Shown: positions 15,948-26,315 of the stretch, piece after piece
Layout: each line of letters opens with the position of its first letter
How positions within the stretch are numbered: the stretch's first letter is position 1
Origin: Hepsetus odoe
Lineage: Eukaryota; Chordata; Actinopteri; Characiformes; Hepsetidae
NCBI GenBank assembly: GCA_017165825.1
Contig: CM029376.1
Span: 15,969,110-16,033,109 of the forward strand
Direction: 5' to 3'
DNA length: 64,000 nt
Position numbers and translations under genes: made by a program
Notes under the pieces: generated by a model
What the model was told of the DNA's origin: nothing
The model's input: the letters and a program-made list of their open reading frames with translations, nothing else
The model's database searches: none

Positions 15948-18900
15948 GTGTGCGAGAATGAGGCTCTCTACAGCTGCCTTGACAGGAGACACTTCCGCAC
16001 ATAGCTGGAGTGCCTCTCTTTAGTGGTCTTTTATTACTGATATCCTCTTGCCCTTTCTCATAACTCACTGTTCATATTTGCGACTCACTTATGTCCCAGA
16101 TCTCAACAAGAGATGCTAAATGAAAAATTGCTGTAGTTTCTTTGAACAGATGAGCCCTGATCTCAAATTAAGGTGGGAAATATGGGTTATCTGGAGAGAT
16201 GACACAGAATAGGACAGTATCTGATTTACTCATTCTTATCGCATATGTTAGATTTTGGCTTGCTATTTTCTAGCTGCTGGTTAGTTGAGGTAACTCAGAT
16301 TTCTGCAATTAAGTCAAAAAAAAAAGAAAAGTTGACCATGAAAACTGCTTTTAAATAAAAAAATGGAGGAAAGACCAAATGGGATGGTTCATAAGAATGG
16401 CTAAAATAAAAAATTGAGAGGGAATAAAACTGATATAGATGTTTCTATATCCTTTTTCTTTTCATGTTTCATTTAGAAATGTAAATGTAAAAGTGGTTAA
16501 CTATGAAAGCATGGATTTCTTCATTTTGCCCAGTTAGCAGCACGGAGGAAAACAATTTGGCTACCACCACATGTCCTTGATATAGAATCTTCATTTTAAA
16601 GACTGTGGATTGGAACTATTAGCTCAGCATTTTGTGGTTAATCAAAGCCAACTATTTCCACAAATCTAAGAAGGGAGAATTGGCCTGGCTCTGTCTTGGT
16701 GGGTAGGATGACCCCCACTCCTCCCATCACTCAGCGAGATGCCAGTCACCATGGATAAGATATCCAGTTGATGTAACAAAATTTAAAGCTGGTGTTTTCA
16801 AAATGTATTGAACTGTCTTATGGCTTTTCCTCAGTGGAAGCAGGTTCTTGGTAGAATCATATAATTAGTAGATGTAGCAAGTGAAAAGAAGTGGCAGAAT
16901 AAACTGTGTACAAATTCAGAATCTTTAGGCAAAAGGATTGGAAGTTGCTGTACCAGGGCACACCAAAAATATACTTTTGATAATAATCCAGAAATAATAC
17001 ACAATAATGGGAGACAATTAACTTATAATAAGTAGTCATTGGATCAAATCTTGCTCTTGTTTTAGTAAGTCAGTGGTAAAGATATCTGTTCAGTTTGGGA
17101 TGTATAATGGTGTTTTTTTTTTTTGGTTCAGCTGTTTCAAAATACCCTAAATCAAGACCTGAATTTCTAGAGAGGAAGCGAAATAACTTTTTTTTTTCTG
17201 TTTTTTTCTGAAATTGAATGATTGTTTGATATTTGTGTATCCTTAATGAACAGTAAACTAAAGACTTTGGCTGTTATACAAGTATTATAAAATAACCATT
17301 TTCTTCCCTGATTTCCCACAATGCACTGTAACTAATACTGTACTATACTGTTTCCTTCAACAATTCAGCAAGTACTTGTTTACTCATTTACTCTTTCAAA
17401 ACCAATACGCTCTTTCTAGGGTTTCTTTAAGTACCAGTTCAGATTAAAAAGAGACAAAGACAACTCGAAGTACCATTTAAATTCTAAAATGGATCTTTGC
17501 TGTTCAGAAAAGTTATGACTAAAACATCTAACCTGAGCTGTCCCTCTAATATACTCATTTCTAATCCTGTCCATCCTCGTCACACCCAACGAAAATCTCA
17601 GCGTCTTTAACTCCTCTAGCTCCGCCTCCTGTATTTTCGGCAGTGCCACCGTCTCCAACCCATTCAACATAGATGGTCTCATAACATGAAAATCAAATAC
17701 AATTAGAATGTTAGAATGCTCAAATAATAGTTACTGATTACATATTTATCAGATATTGATCATTATACTAATCACATACACATGAAAAAACAAAGTGGAT
17801 GTAACTATGGCTAGCCTGTAGAACTCAACATACAGAAATCTCCAGGAGCTTTCAGTTCTAGGTCCTCTTTGGATCCTTTTCTTCTGTTTACTTTGCATGG
17901 AATTGGGATGGCCAAGTTGTAAGTTTGATTTTGTAGTCAATTAACTATTTTTGTTTTGAATTTGAATCAATTTTTCTGCTGGAAGATGAAGTGAAAGTGA
18001 AAGTGACTGTTCTTGTCATTGTGAGGTCACAGCACACAGTGAACCACAACGAAATTGGACCTCTGCATTTAACCAATGCAAACACCGTGCAGCAGTGGGC
18101 AGCTATGAAAGCGCTCGGGGAGCAGTGACGGGGACGGTGCCTTGCTCAAGGGTACCTCCTCAGGGCAACCTAACTACTAGGCCATCACTGCCCCCAGCTA
18201 AGACCCAGAAATACTGGTTGTTGGTAGTCCATGATGCTTCAAAAGTAAAAGTCTGCCTCGAAAGAATATGTTATAGTTATATTTTATTCATGAAAATCTC
18301 AGTGGAAGTTGTTTTAAGTGTGATGCTGAGGTTATTAACCATATAAGTCTTTTACGTATCTATACCAAAGGTTCAAAATATTTTGGAGCTTGGTGTTCAT
18401 AATGAAATTGTGTTTTTGGGGCAATGTTTCTGTTCTTGGGCAGCAGTGGTCTAATTTCACATTTTTGCAATTATAAAGGAAGCAAATCTTGGGTTTTGTT
18501 TTATCCTGGGTTTTTTTTTAGCTGACATTATGAGCTCTCTATAATTATGAACTTTTACTTTTTACTTTCTTTTTGCTGTTGTTGTTTCATTATTTTTGTG
18601 GTAGAGTGTAGTTCTGCTTTAGCTATGCACTGAGTATTAGTTTCTACCTGCTGCATGTCAGAGGTCAGAACTCTCATTTTCAGTTCCATATGGGACAACA
18701 TAAGTGTTACTTTCATTTTTTATCCAGGGTTCCTCTTTTGGGTCTTGCATCGTTTCAATATTGCTTGCGAGATACTGGATAAGAGTATATACTACCCTTT
18801 TCCTACCTTTGTCTGGGCTTGAATGTCTGGAGTTGCCTGCTTATGCCAGTTAAATTGAATGGAAGTTAATAGTCAATTTACTCTTTTTCTCTTTCAGACC

Positions 18901-19082
18901 TGACGGATAATTTGGTGGTGGACAACCTCTCCTTTTATGAGTTGCTTATAACCTCGATACCGGCCACGGACACACATGGGGGAGTGTCTGTACCTGGGGC
19001 AGGACCTGCAATGTGCCTCCATTCACATGTCTTTTTGCCAACCATCGTCATCATCTTCCTACTCCTCTCTGGACCTCAGTGA
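897..19082 (+). CDS. gpc3: glypican-3-type gene, last two coding exons (5' end outside window)
   Basis: C-terminal 129 residues of a glypican, the GPI-anchored heparan sulfate proteoglycan core that acts at the cell surface as a Wnt, Hedgehog, BMP or IGF-pathway modulator. Coding exons are 897-1101 (phase 0 in, one base carried over) and 18898-19082 (stop TGA 19080-19082), joined across a 17.8-kb GT-AG intron. The first exon begins LLRMVTSPDK, aligning with the QLLR stretch of vertebrate GPC3/GPC5. It then gives the acidic attachment block EEGLESGDCDDEDEC followed by a second SG, so both glycosaminoglycan serines of GPC3 are retained. The second exon ends in a hydrophobic GPI-signal tail (VFLPTIVIIFLLLSGPQ). 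GPC3 is preferred over its paralogue GPC5 because of the DEEG-ESGDC motif and because the downstream genes are gpc4-like and hs6st2-like. The tail near the omega site (TDT...GAG) looks more like GPC5, so the paralogue call is strong but not certain. Furin site and cysteine-rich lobe lie outside the window. Confidence 0.85.
1181..1429 (+). mobile_element. tRNA-derived SINE, family A
   Basis: Head resembles a tRNA promoter (agcggaggcctactgatta, then a degenerate B box gggtttgaattcc). It is followed by the family body ccctgaggtacccttgagca and the tail with aatgacaagcagtcacttt. The same body recurs at least eight more times in the window in both orientations. Confidence 0.8.
2987..3006. repeat. 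(TG)n microsatellite
   Basis: About ten TG units in gpc3 intron. Confidence 0.8.
3391..3547 (-). mobile_element. tRNA-derived SINE, family A (minus)
   Basis: Reverse-complement family A head and body: accactaggccaccactgcc at the right end is the A-box region, and ttgaacccat is the B box. It lacks the 3' tail. Confidence 0.8.
3561..3600 (-). pseudogene. 3' half of a tRNA-Asp-like sequence
   Basis: Minus strand reads cctgtcacgcagaagaccgg and then ggttcaa, matching the anticodon arm (GTC) and T arm of tRNA-Asp. The D arm and 5' acceptor strand are missing. It abuts a family A SINE. Confidence 0.6.
4081..4199 (+). mobile_element. SINE family A, internally deleted
   Basis: Starts ggcagtggtggcttagggtt and ends with the family tail cacaatgacaagaat; the central body is shortened. 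Confidence 0.7.
4319..4389. repeat. (TG)n microsatellite, about 35 units
   Basis: Uninterrupted TG run of 71 bases in the gpc3 intron. Confidence 0.95.
4925..5190 (-). repeat. Unclassified teleost interspersed repeat
   Basis: It contains the widespread fish-repeat phrases acatgcatgtccttggacag, gcagggagatcatgcaaa and cacagaaaggat, and ends in a tRNA-like tail (cccactgtgccaccgagct). It is diverged and has no ORF. The family name cannot be given without a repeat library. Confidence 0.6.
5936..5969. repeat. (CA)n microsatellite
   Basis: Imperfect CA run. Confidence 0.85.
7207..7251. repeat. (TG)n microsatellite
   Basis: TG run with one TC interruption. Confidence 0.9.
8255..8320. repeat. Two-copy 36-bp tandem repeat
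   Basis: ccatgtctttatgcgaaaga and ccatgtctttttgagtaaga each continue into gatgttttgg, spaced 36 bases apart. A small local duplication. Confidence 0.7.
11640..11847 (-). mobile_element. tRNA-derived SINE, family B (minus)
   Basis: Minus strand begins agggtggcgttggtctagtg with A box tggtctagtggtaggatac. The B box is ggtttgaatccc, and the tail ends gataagagtgtctgctaaat, the common fish SINE/LINE 3' tail. The same family is at 36474 and 62857. Confidence 0.8.
12198..12236. repeat. (CT)n microsatellite
   Basis: About 19 CT units. Confidence 0.95.
12323..12348. repeat. (TG)n microsatellite
   Basis: About 13 TG units, 90 bases after the CT run. Confidence 0.9.
15918..15953. repeat. (TG)n microsatellite
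   Basis: TG run with a TGCG interruption. Confidence 0.85.
17490..17685 (-). pseudogene. LINE reverse-transcriptase 3' fragment
   Basis: Minus-strand translation reads LEELKTLRFSLGVTRMDRIR followed by NEYIRGTAQV. This resembles the C-terminal end of non-LTR retrotransposon polyproteins of the type with RFLRRIVGVTRMDRVRNEDIR. Only about 60 residues remain and no endonuclease or catalytic RT core is present, so it is a dead, 5'-truncated copy within the gpc3 intron. Confidence 0.65.
17988..18194 (-). mobile_element. SINE family A (minus), nearly full length
   Basis: Left end gaagtgaaagtgaaagtgac is the reverse of the family tail, and right end actaggccatcactgccc is the A-box head. The B-box segment is deleted. 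Confidence 0.8.
18898..19082 (+). CDS. gpc3: gpc3 terminal coding exon (GPI signal)
   Basis: Acceptor tttttctctttcag ends at 18897. The carried-over G completes GAC (Asp), followed by 60 codons and TGA. It encodes a short acidic/hydrophobic linker and a C-terminal hydrophobic segment of about 17 residues expected to be cleaved during GPI addition. Confidence 0.85.
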
Positions 19083-19647
19083 ACCCTCCAACAGTTTTTT
19101 ACCCATAATTCCTCTCCAGAAATCTTGCCCATCTGCTACCAATTGTTCTTCAAAACTGGTTTGACCGGTGATTTAAAAGGACACTACAGCTGCCCCTTTG
19201 TACATACAGTTTTTTAAAAAATCATCTAGAGGGAGAACAGAGGACCCTTTTTTTCTCAGTATGCGTTATCTCCAGTTTACTTAATGAACGTCTCATTAAA
19301 TATTCATTTATTTTTTATGTCTACACGCATCTGCTGGTTGCCAAACCATTTAATCACATTCTCCCCAGAGCATGACGAATACTACACATTTCCTAACTGT
19401 ACCCCCTTGTGCTTGTATCCCATGTTATGGTCACGTGTTTTACATAGAACATTTTTTCCTGCTGTTCACACATGGTTTTACACAGAAGCCAGAGGCTCCT
19501 GTACATAAAGAACCTTACCTTCCTTTTTCTCATAGAGGCCCTGCTTTTGTGATTTAATGGACTTCTTAAAGACTAGGAGCTGTGACTAATGGGGTCTGGG
19601 GTAATGTAGTACTTCTACGGTGGTCATGGACTCTGCCTGATTTCTCA

Positions 19648-19704
19648 AACAAACACACACACAAACACACACACACACACACACATACATACATACACAC
19701 ACAC
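19648..19704. repeat. (CA)n/(CATA)n microsatellite
   Basis: Compound CA and TACA run in the gpc3 3' UTR. Confidence 0.9.
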
Positions 19705-19918
19705 TGCAATGCCGGCCACTCCTACCACTCATTTCCTGTGCAGTAAATGACCCTTGGAGGAGATCAAGGGAATGGTGTGTCGTTGTGAAACCTTCGCACT
19801 GCTGGGTGACATCCAGCTGCATTTCATTTGGAAAAATAACATTTTATTAGGATGGTAAATTTCCTTTTCACAACTTTGCTATCTTTCTTTTGCCTTCTCT
19901 ACTCTTTTTGCTTTTTTT

Positions 19919-19924
<6 letters not shown>

Positions 19925-19963
<39 letters not shown>
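19925..19963. repeat. (CT)n microsatellite
   Basis: About 20 CT units. Confidence 0.95.
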
Positions 19964-19966
<3 letters not shown>

Positions 19967-20985
19967 GCCCTAATGAGATCTGTATTAGCAGTATAGCAAA
20001 GTGATTAAAGGTTTGGATTGTTAAGACCCCTAAACATCCTACTCTTGTCCTTGCTTTTGCACACAGGTTTCCATGGCAACAGCATCCAAGCGAGGAAGCG
20101 CTCTGTTGATGGCTACATGGATCTTTGTAAAGCAATTGACTAGTTATGTTTTATTTTTCCTTAGACATTATCATGCAAAGGGCTAATTATATTATTTATG
20201 TCCCGAATAATATTCAGACACTATCATAAAGAATATACACCACCAATTTACCCAACATCCTGTTGATTAAAGCCAAGTGTCTGTGTGCTGTGCAAATCAT
20301 ATCAGTTGTTCTTTTTGTCTGTGAAGTTGTGTTCTAAACGTGCTGAATGAACAAAATGTAGAAAAAGCACAACTTTTCTTTCAAGTGGTTTAAGGTTGCT
20401 TAAGGTTGTAAGATTTAAGGTTGCTTCATGCCAACAAATTGCACTTTCTCTTAAGATGTTGGAGAGAAGGTTATAGGTGTTTGAAAAAGAAGTACTATAT
20501 GTTGTCTTATTATTTATTTAGAGTAGGCTCTTCATGCCTGAGGTGCAAAGCTTCTCCTTTTGACCTTTTGTGAAGGCAACAGACAAATAAGTATTCAAGA
20601 ATGACATCATAACCATTTCAGCCTAAGTCGCTGGTTCCTGTCCCGTGTGCATTAAATTGCTTCTAACACATCAGCAAATTGTGGATTGTGTTGAAAAGTC
20701 CTGTAATTAAACACTGCATTCTCCTGTTAGTGTTTATATCAAGCCTGATTGCATAGTGGGGGGAACAGTCCTGTGCCATTTGGCAGCTTGGAGCACTGGC
20801 TACAGCTCAGCTTAGTAACTGGAGGACTCTAAAACTCGCCCACACTGGGCTAAACTAATCCAGTTTAGCAAGTGGTGCTTTTTGCCAACAACTGTGTGTC
20901 ACATTTCAAACTGGGTTATGTTGTTTTTTGGCTTACGTTGCTGCACATGCACTCTGATTTGAGAGTTTCCATGTACATTAAAGTG

Positions 20986-20991
20986 AATAAA
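20986..20991 (+). terminator. Candidate gpc3 polyadenylation signal AATAAA
   Basis: Preceded by TGTA (catgtacatta) and followed within about 40 bases by a GT/T-rich stretch (aatgtttgtgttcttt), the usual order of cleavage signals. Confidence 0.4.
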
Positions 20992-23900
20992 TATTTCAGG
21001 TTTTTTGGCTGTGAATAATGTTTGTGTTCTTTAGAGCTCTTCTTTTTCAAAAAATGTTTGTGATCATATGACATGAGAAGTCATTATGTTGTTGTGTTGG
21101 AGTGTGGGTCTTTGGATGAACGTTTATGACATGGAAGTACGTGTGATTATCTGTGTGCATGTTTATTGTAAGCTCCTTTGATCTATGCATCATCTAAGTG
21201 TCAGACAAACCTATAGAGGTGCAAACAAACCTCATTTTGCTAAAATGTTTACCTTCAACCGCCTGCACCAATGTATTTAGCAGTCTCTAATTTATTTCCC
21301 ATTACCCGCCTAATCTGGTCACCTAAGTGACCGTGTGGCCACACACCCTGAGGCAGAGTCTTTGCATTTTCACACTTGCTCTTCTCTCTGTCAGAGCCAG
21401 ATAAAACTTGAACGTCTCCAGCTGTGTCTTTCTCTCAAGGCGTGAGCTGCACCTTTAGAATGGTAAAGAAAGCCTGGTTATCAGGCCTGGGCAAATAGGG
21501 GGGTTGCTGAGAGGGAGGCAGCAGCTGAGCTGACCCCAACTCCTGCCTACACTCTGAATGTTAATGGTGATGGGAGAATGGGCAAACAGCCCCATTGAAA
21601 TGCACAGGTTGAATGTTTTCTTAGGGTAATAAAGTGGCAATGCAAGAACAACCCAATTTTAAGGTCAACTGGTCCACATTATGTGAAGGTGAATGGAGCA
21701 ATTGGGGGCTCGGAGTAGACTGATTTATCTATTGCTGTGAAGATCAGTTAGACGAATTTTTACAGATATTATCAGTTTATTGTTTTCACATTGTTCGCTG
21801 TGAAGTGATTGTGGCTCTAAAACATGTCAATACATGAAGGTCATACAAAAAGGTTTGCCATGCTACATCAAACTGTAACAATACTGTTTCAAACTTTTGC
21901 TATGGCTATTTTCTATTGAAATGGTAATGAAACTGCCCCAGTAGGCATTTTTCTTATGAACAAAAATAATTCCCTTTTATACTCAGTCCCATCCAGTGAT
22001 CCACTGATTTGCCTGTTACTGAATGTTCTGAGGCCAATAGCCCTCACCTTTTGTTGTCCATTGAAAGTAACACCAGCCCACTCTCTCATCCATAGTCAAC
22101 AGATCCTCAGAATTCTTCACTGACTTGCCATTGGCTGCCGCCTGTCCAAGCCACAGTCACACAGAATGAATGGACTCGGCTGAGGAATGTCGGGACACAA
22201 TAGCTGGAATGTGATTTTGCTGGGAGCCCCCAGTACTCCAACACATCCCCCAGACCAAGCACAGTGGCCTCAAACCATACACATGCTTTTACAAATCCAG
22301 ACGTGTTGAGCCCCCAAGAGTGAAACATCTATTCTTTAAAAGCTACAATGAATAAAAAAGTGAGAATTAAGTGAGAATTATATGCTCTAATATACAGTGG
22401 CAATAAATGCCATTTTTAGTTTTTGCTGTCAGTCATATACTGTTGTCTCACTGATGGTGACATGGTGGACCAAATGCCTTGTCACAACATAAGATTCGGA
22501 AGTGACACGCACATCAGACCTGCCCATTTAATTAAAATCCCTCATGTAATATTCAAAAGCATTTATCAATAAACCAGTTTCTTTAACGTGTGCAGCAGAG
22601 TACAGAACTGTTATACAAAGCAACATTTTAAGCACGGAAGCAAAATAAATAATGTTTACCTCCCAGTTTAATAAGGAATAATCAACTTTAACTGGTTGGA
22701 ATTGACCCTCTTCTAATCTATAAATGAAAAAAAAACCTTTAACTTAAGCAGTACTTATGAATACTTTAAAAAACTTTAGGGAAATTTTAAAAATAAACTT
22801 CTGGGTCAAAAATTTTCCTGACTTTATTATTCACAAGCAGTTCTGTATTTTCTTGAGAAAAAGCAAATATTATTATGACAAAATTAGCAACAACCTAAAC
22901 CTTACTCTACAGTCTACAGTGTACAGTGTACGCTGCAGAACAGTGTACTGTCCATTTGTTTCTCATCCTTACTTGAAAAGTAGTCCTAACCCCAGGAACC
23001 TCACAGCAACCACACACACACGTGATATTTGCTGCAATATTTGGCTTATGATTTATGATCCGCCACTCCTCATGTGTCACATTTTACCTCAGCGAGTGGC
23101 TGCGTTGTCACAGTGCGCTCTGAGTGAGATGTTCACCGCTGTCAGTTGTACAGAAGCATGGCTTGGATTCCACCGCCAATCTTCTCTCTCTGGAACTGTC
23201 AGTGGGCCGCTAGCCAGCGCCCAGACTTTACAGCCCTCTGTCACATTTCATGACATGCAGGCACATCAGAAGGTTGCATGTGTTTGCTGCTCTTTTGATG
23301 AGCTGAGGCCAGCCTGGGACTTGGAGCCTTTCACTTCTGCATGCTTTTGCCATTTATTCACGAGTCACATGTAGCACCTTGTTATAGGTCTATAAAGTGT
23401 TGTAGTCACTTGAGTTCAGGTGTGAAAGAATTATATGTTACAAGAGTGTTTCTCTTTCCTGGACATGAAGCCCCATGTGCTGCAAGTTTAAGTGGTTTTC
23501 TCTGCTTTCAACACATCTGATTCAACTTCTCAGCTAAAGAACAAGCCCTACCACTATGTATCCTGATCGTGCAGGGTGGTTCATTATTTAGGCATGACAT
23601 CTACAAATAAAGAAACATATTTCCCACAGCCATGCCTCAGACGGGACTATTTTTTTCTGCATTGTAATTTTACTGTAGAAACCTTGACTCACGTGATTTG
23701 CATATTTTGCACACTTTGCGTGGCATGGCATGTCCCATTTTGTAAACTTTAATATTAAGTGTAAGACAACCACATCCAGTGAGCCACTCCTATATGCAGT
23801 CCTGGCATTTGTTGCAGTCACATTCATCTATACATCTATACAGAACACTTTTTACATTCAATTCATGGTCTCCAATCTTATGGGTAAATACTGAGAAAGA

Positions 23901-24185
23901 GCTTCTTTCACAAATCTCATCACAACCCTCCATGCACTAGCACAGCTCACTAGAACTATGAAATGTCTGTGCGCACACGCACACACACACACACAGAATG
24001 TGTCAAGGACTGTGACCCAAAATAACATAAGACTGTGATGCATGCACACAGCACCACCATCTCAATTATTAATAGTTGGGAATATATTGAAATGTATATT
24101 TTGTTGTGACGTTCTGTATCAGTGTCTTGTGCATAGTTACACATTTGCCTTTATAAGAACAAAGACAATTTAGCTGCTTCTGGCT

Positions 24186-24300
24186 GTTGCCCTGAGGTAC
24201 CCTTGAGCAAGTTATTGTCCCTGTCGCTGCTCCCCGGGCACTTTCAGTAGCTGCCCCCTGCTGCATGGTGTGTGAGTGTATGGGTTAAATGCAGAGGTCT
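24186..24300 (+). mobile_element. SINE family A, 5'-truncated
   Basis: Starts within the body (ttgccctgaggtacccttga) and runs to the gggttaaatgcagaggtct region. A second, fuller copy follows head to tail. Confidence 0.75.
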
Positions 24301-24510
24301 GGGGCAGCGGTGGTCTATTGGTTAGGGAGTTGTTACCTGTAGGTTGCCCTGAGGTACCTTTGAGCAAGGTACTGTCCCCATCACTGCTCCCCAGGAGTGT
24401 TCACACATGTGTGTTTGTGTGCATGGGTAAAATGCAGAGGTCTAATTTTGTTGTGGCTCACTGTGTGCTGTATTGTGTTTCACGATGACAAGAATAGTCA
24501 CTTTCACTTC
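24301..24510 (+). mobile_element. SINE family A
   Basis: Head ggggcagcggtggtctattg, body with gaggtacctttgagcaaggt, and tail cacgatgacaagaatagtca. It is tandem with the preceding truncated copy. Confidence 0.8.
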
Positions 24511-24668
24511 GATTTCTTTGCTGCACTTCATTGCATGTTAATTCCCTTATTCTTCATAAATGTTTCTAGAACTACACTGATGGAAGCCTTGCATCATATC
24601 ATAGTTCCTGAGTGTAATGATGATAAAAATCCTTATTGTCTAAAGGGCTGTGTATATGTATCTATATA

Positions 24669-25372
24669 TAGATAGAAAGACAGATAGATAGAGGCGGACA
24701 GACAGATAGACAGACAGATAGAGGGAGACAGACAGACAGATAGAGGCAGACAGACCGACAGACAGACGACAGATAGATAGAGGCAGACAGGCAGACAGAC
24801 AGATAGATAGAGGCAGACAGACAGACAGAAAGACAGACAGATAGAGGCAGACAGACAGATAGATAGATAGACAGACAGATAGACAGATAGATAGATAGAC
24901 AGATAGAGGGAGACAGACAGAGATAGATAGATAGAGGCAGACAGACAGAAAGAGAGATAGAGGCAGACAGATAGATAGATAGAGGCAGACAGACAGATAG
25001 ATAGACAGACGCAGACAGACAGACAGATAGAGGCAAACAGACAGATAGACAGATAGATAGACAGATAGAGGGAGACAGACAGACAGATAGAGGCAGATAG
25101 ACAGATAGACACAGATATACAGATAGAGGGAGACAGACAGACAGATAGAGGCAGACAGACAGATAGATAGATAGAGGCAGACAGACAGAAAGAGAGATAG
25201 AGGCAGACAGACAGAGGCAGACAGACAGACGCAGACAGACAGACAGAGGCAGACAGACAGATAGACAGATAGAGGGAGACAGACAGACAGATAGAGGCAG
25301 ATAGACAGATAGACAGACAGATATACAGATAGAGGGAGACAGACAGAAACAGATAGATAAACAGACAGATAG
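24669..25372. repeat. GATA/GACA (Bkm-like) tetranucleotide array, about 0.7 kb
   Basis: Almost pure mixture of GATA and GACA units with interspersed gagggaga and gaggcaga variants. Blocks of about 100 bases recur inside it at offsets of about 204 and 240 bases, showing expansion by unequal exchange or slippage. It ends roughly 200 bases before the GC-rich gpc4 promoter. Confidence 0.95.
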
Positions 25373-25583
25373 TGTGTTATATAGTGTGAACTGAAACAGT
25401 GCGATGTATATATGTTCTGTACTTTGCTCACTATATTATGCCTACAGGTGATTGTAATGTGCTCAGACGTGGGACACGTTACTCGATTTGGAGAGCAGGG
25501 AAGAAGGGATCGGCTGTGAGATTGAGCAAGACAGTGAGTGAAGAGGCCGCTCTGGATTTAACCCTTTGTTCACCTGAAGCCCC

Positions 25584-25596
25584 GCCGCCATGTTCC
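25584..25596 (+). promoter_or_regulatory. YY1-like motif / possible uORF start
   Basis: GCCGCCATGTTCC matches the YY1 consensus often found just downstream of TATA-less start sites. It is also an ATG in strong context opening an 86-codon ORF (25590-25850), which would be a uORF only if transcription starts further upstream. Confidence 0.4.
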
Positions 25597-26061
25597 TCCT
25601 GCTCCTCCCCGCCTCTTTGTCCAGCCCTCCGCTGCGCTGCTCGCGCGAGTGTCTCCGCCGTGACTCCGTAGCGCGAGCGAGCGGCCGCTCCAGCCTGCTG
25701 CTGTCCAACCGTCGGCGCTGGAGAAAGAGCAGAAAACTCCTCACAAACTTCATTCCTCTCCTCCAACACCTTCCGCACGGAGCCCCGACCTGGGCGGACG
25801 CGTCCCCGCTCCCTCAAGTAACTTTTTATCGGAGAGTTGGTCTTTTTTAGCGCTGTCTTTTGGTAACTGACTTTTTTTCTCCTCAAACTAAAGTTCGATT
25901 TTTTCCCCCGCGAGGAGCAGCCGTTTCAACCGAGTTTCTGCTTCTCTCTTAAAGCCGCTCTCGTTTGGTAGCGGTGTGGGTGAAGCGGGCTGCAGTGTGC
26001 TCTCCCCTCAGGTCTGAGTTCAGTTTACCGAAGTGAGAAGAAGCGTCCGGAGGCAGCGCGC

Positions 26062-26082
26062 ATGAGGAGCTCCGCCGCCTGA
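26062..26082 (+). CDS. Short uORF in gpc4 5' leader (6 codons)
   Basis: ATG AGG AGC TCC GCC GCC TGA, 80 bases before the gpc4 start, in a likely transcribed leader. It could dampen translation; no peptide function is implied. Confidence 0.35.
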   Translation: MRSSAA

Positions 26083-26161
26083 GTCTTCTCCCAAGAAAGG
26101 CCAACTTCTGTAGAAATTACTTTCTCCTCTCGCCTGGGTCCTTCGACACTTCGGCACAGCG

Positions 26162-26315
26162 ATGAAGGCAGCTGCTGTCCTGGCTGCTTGTGCGTGTGTG
26201 CTGGTGTTCGTGTCCGCGGCGGCTGAGCAGAAGTCCAAGAACTGCAATGAGGTCCGGACTGCCTACAGCTCGAAGGGCTTCAACATCAACGACGTGCCCA
26301 ACAAAGGAGTGCAGG
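26162..26315 (+). CDS. gpc4: gpc4 exon 1 (signal peptide)
   Basis: ATG at 26162 with G at -3; donor gtaagc at 26316; one base carried over. It encodes the signal peptide and the first conserved cysteine, with KSKNCNEVR and SKGFNINDVP closely matching human GPC4. Confidence 0.93.

Larger units (their letters stand above)
1102..18897 (+). other. gpc3 last intron (17.8 kb)
   Basis: GT-AG intron rich in repeats: SINEs (1181-1429, 3391-3547, 4081-4199, 11640-11847, 17988-18194), a LINE fragment (17490-17685), an unclassified repeat (4925-5190), and TG/CA/CT microsatellites. Stretches around 8820-9560, 10790-10940, 13220-13400 and 14100-14360 have more balanced composition and no repeat signature, so they are places where conserved non-coding elements could sit, but I cannot test conservation. 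No coding exon was recognised inside. Confidence 0.7.
19083..21020 (+). other. Probable gpc3 3' UTR
   Basis: Non-coding sequence following the gpc3 stop. It includes CA/TACA (19648-19704) and CT (19925-19963) microsatellites. The end is inferred from an AATAAA at 20986; an ATTAAA at 19295 is an alternative, shorter end. Confidence 0.45.
21021..24660. other. gpc3-gpc4 intergenic region
   Basis: No gene recognised. A 205-codon + ORF at 22757-23374 shows no domain, no repeats and no splice context and is treated as chance. It holds a CA run at about 23978-23995 and family A SINEs from 24186. Confidence 0.6.

Noticed and set aside
22757..23374. 205-codon + strand ORF between gpc3 and gpc4
   Set aside because: No recognisable domain, no splice or promoter context and irregular composition; I treat it as chance.
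24669..25372. CRISPR-like regular repeats
   Set aside because: Units are 4 bases with no unique spacers, in a vertebrate genome. Microsatellite.
24640..25431. 263-codon minus-strand ORF rich in Ser, Leu, Cys and Tyr
   Set aside because: It is a translation of the GATA/GACA tandem array; tetranucleotide repeats stay open in several frames, and three overlapping frames look alike. Not a gene.
25479..25886. 135-codon minus-strand ORF in the gpc4 CpG island
   Set aside because: GC-rich, stop-poor sequence; no domain and no supporting start or splice context.
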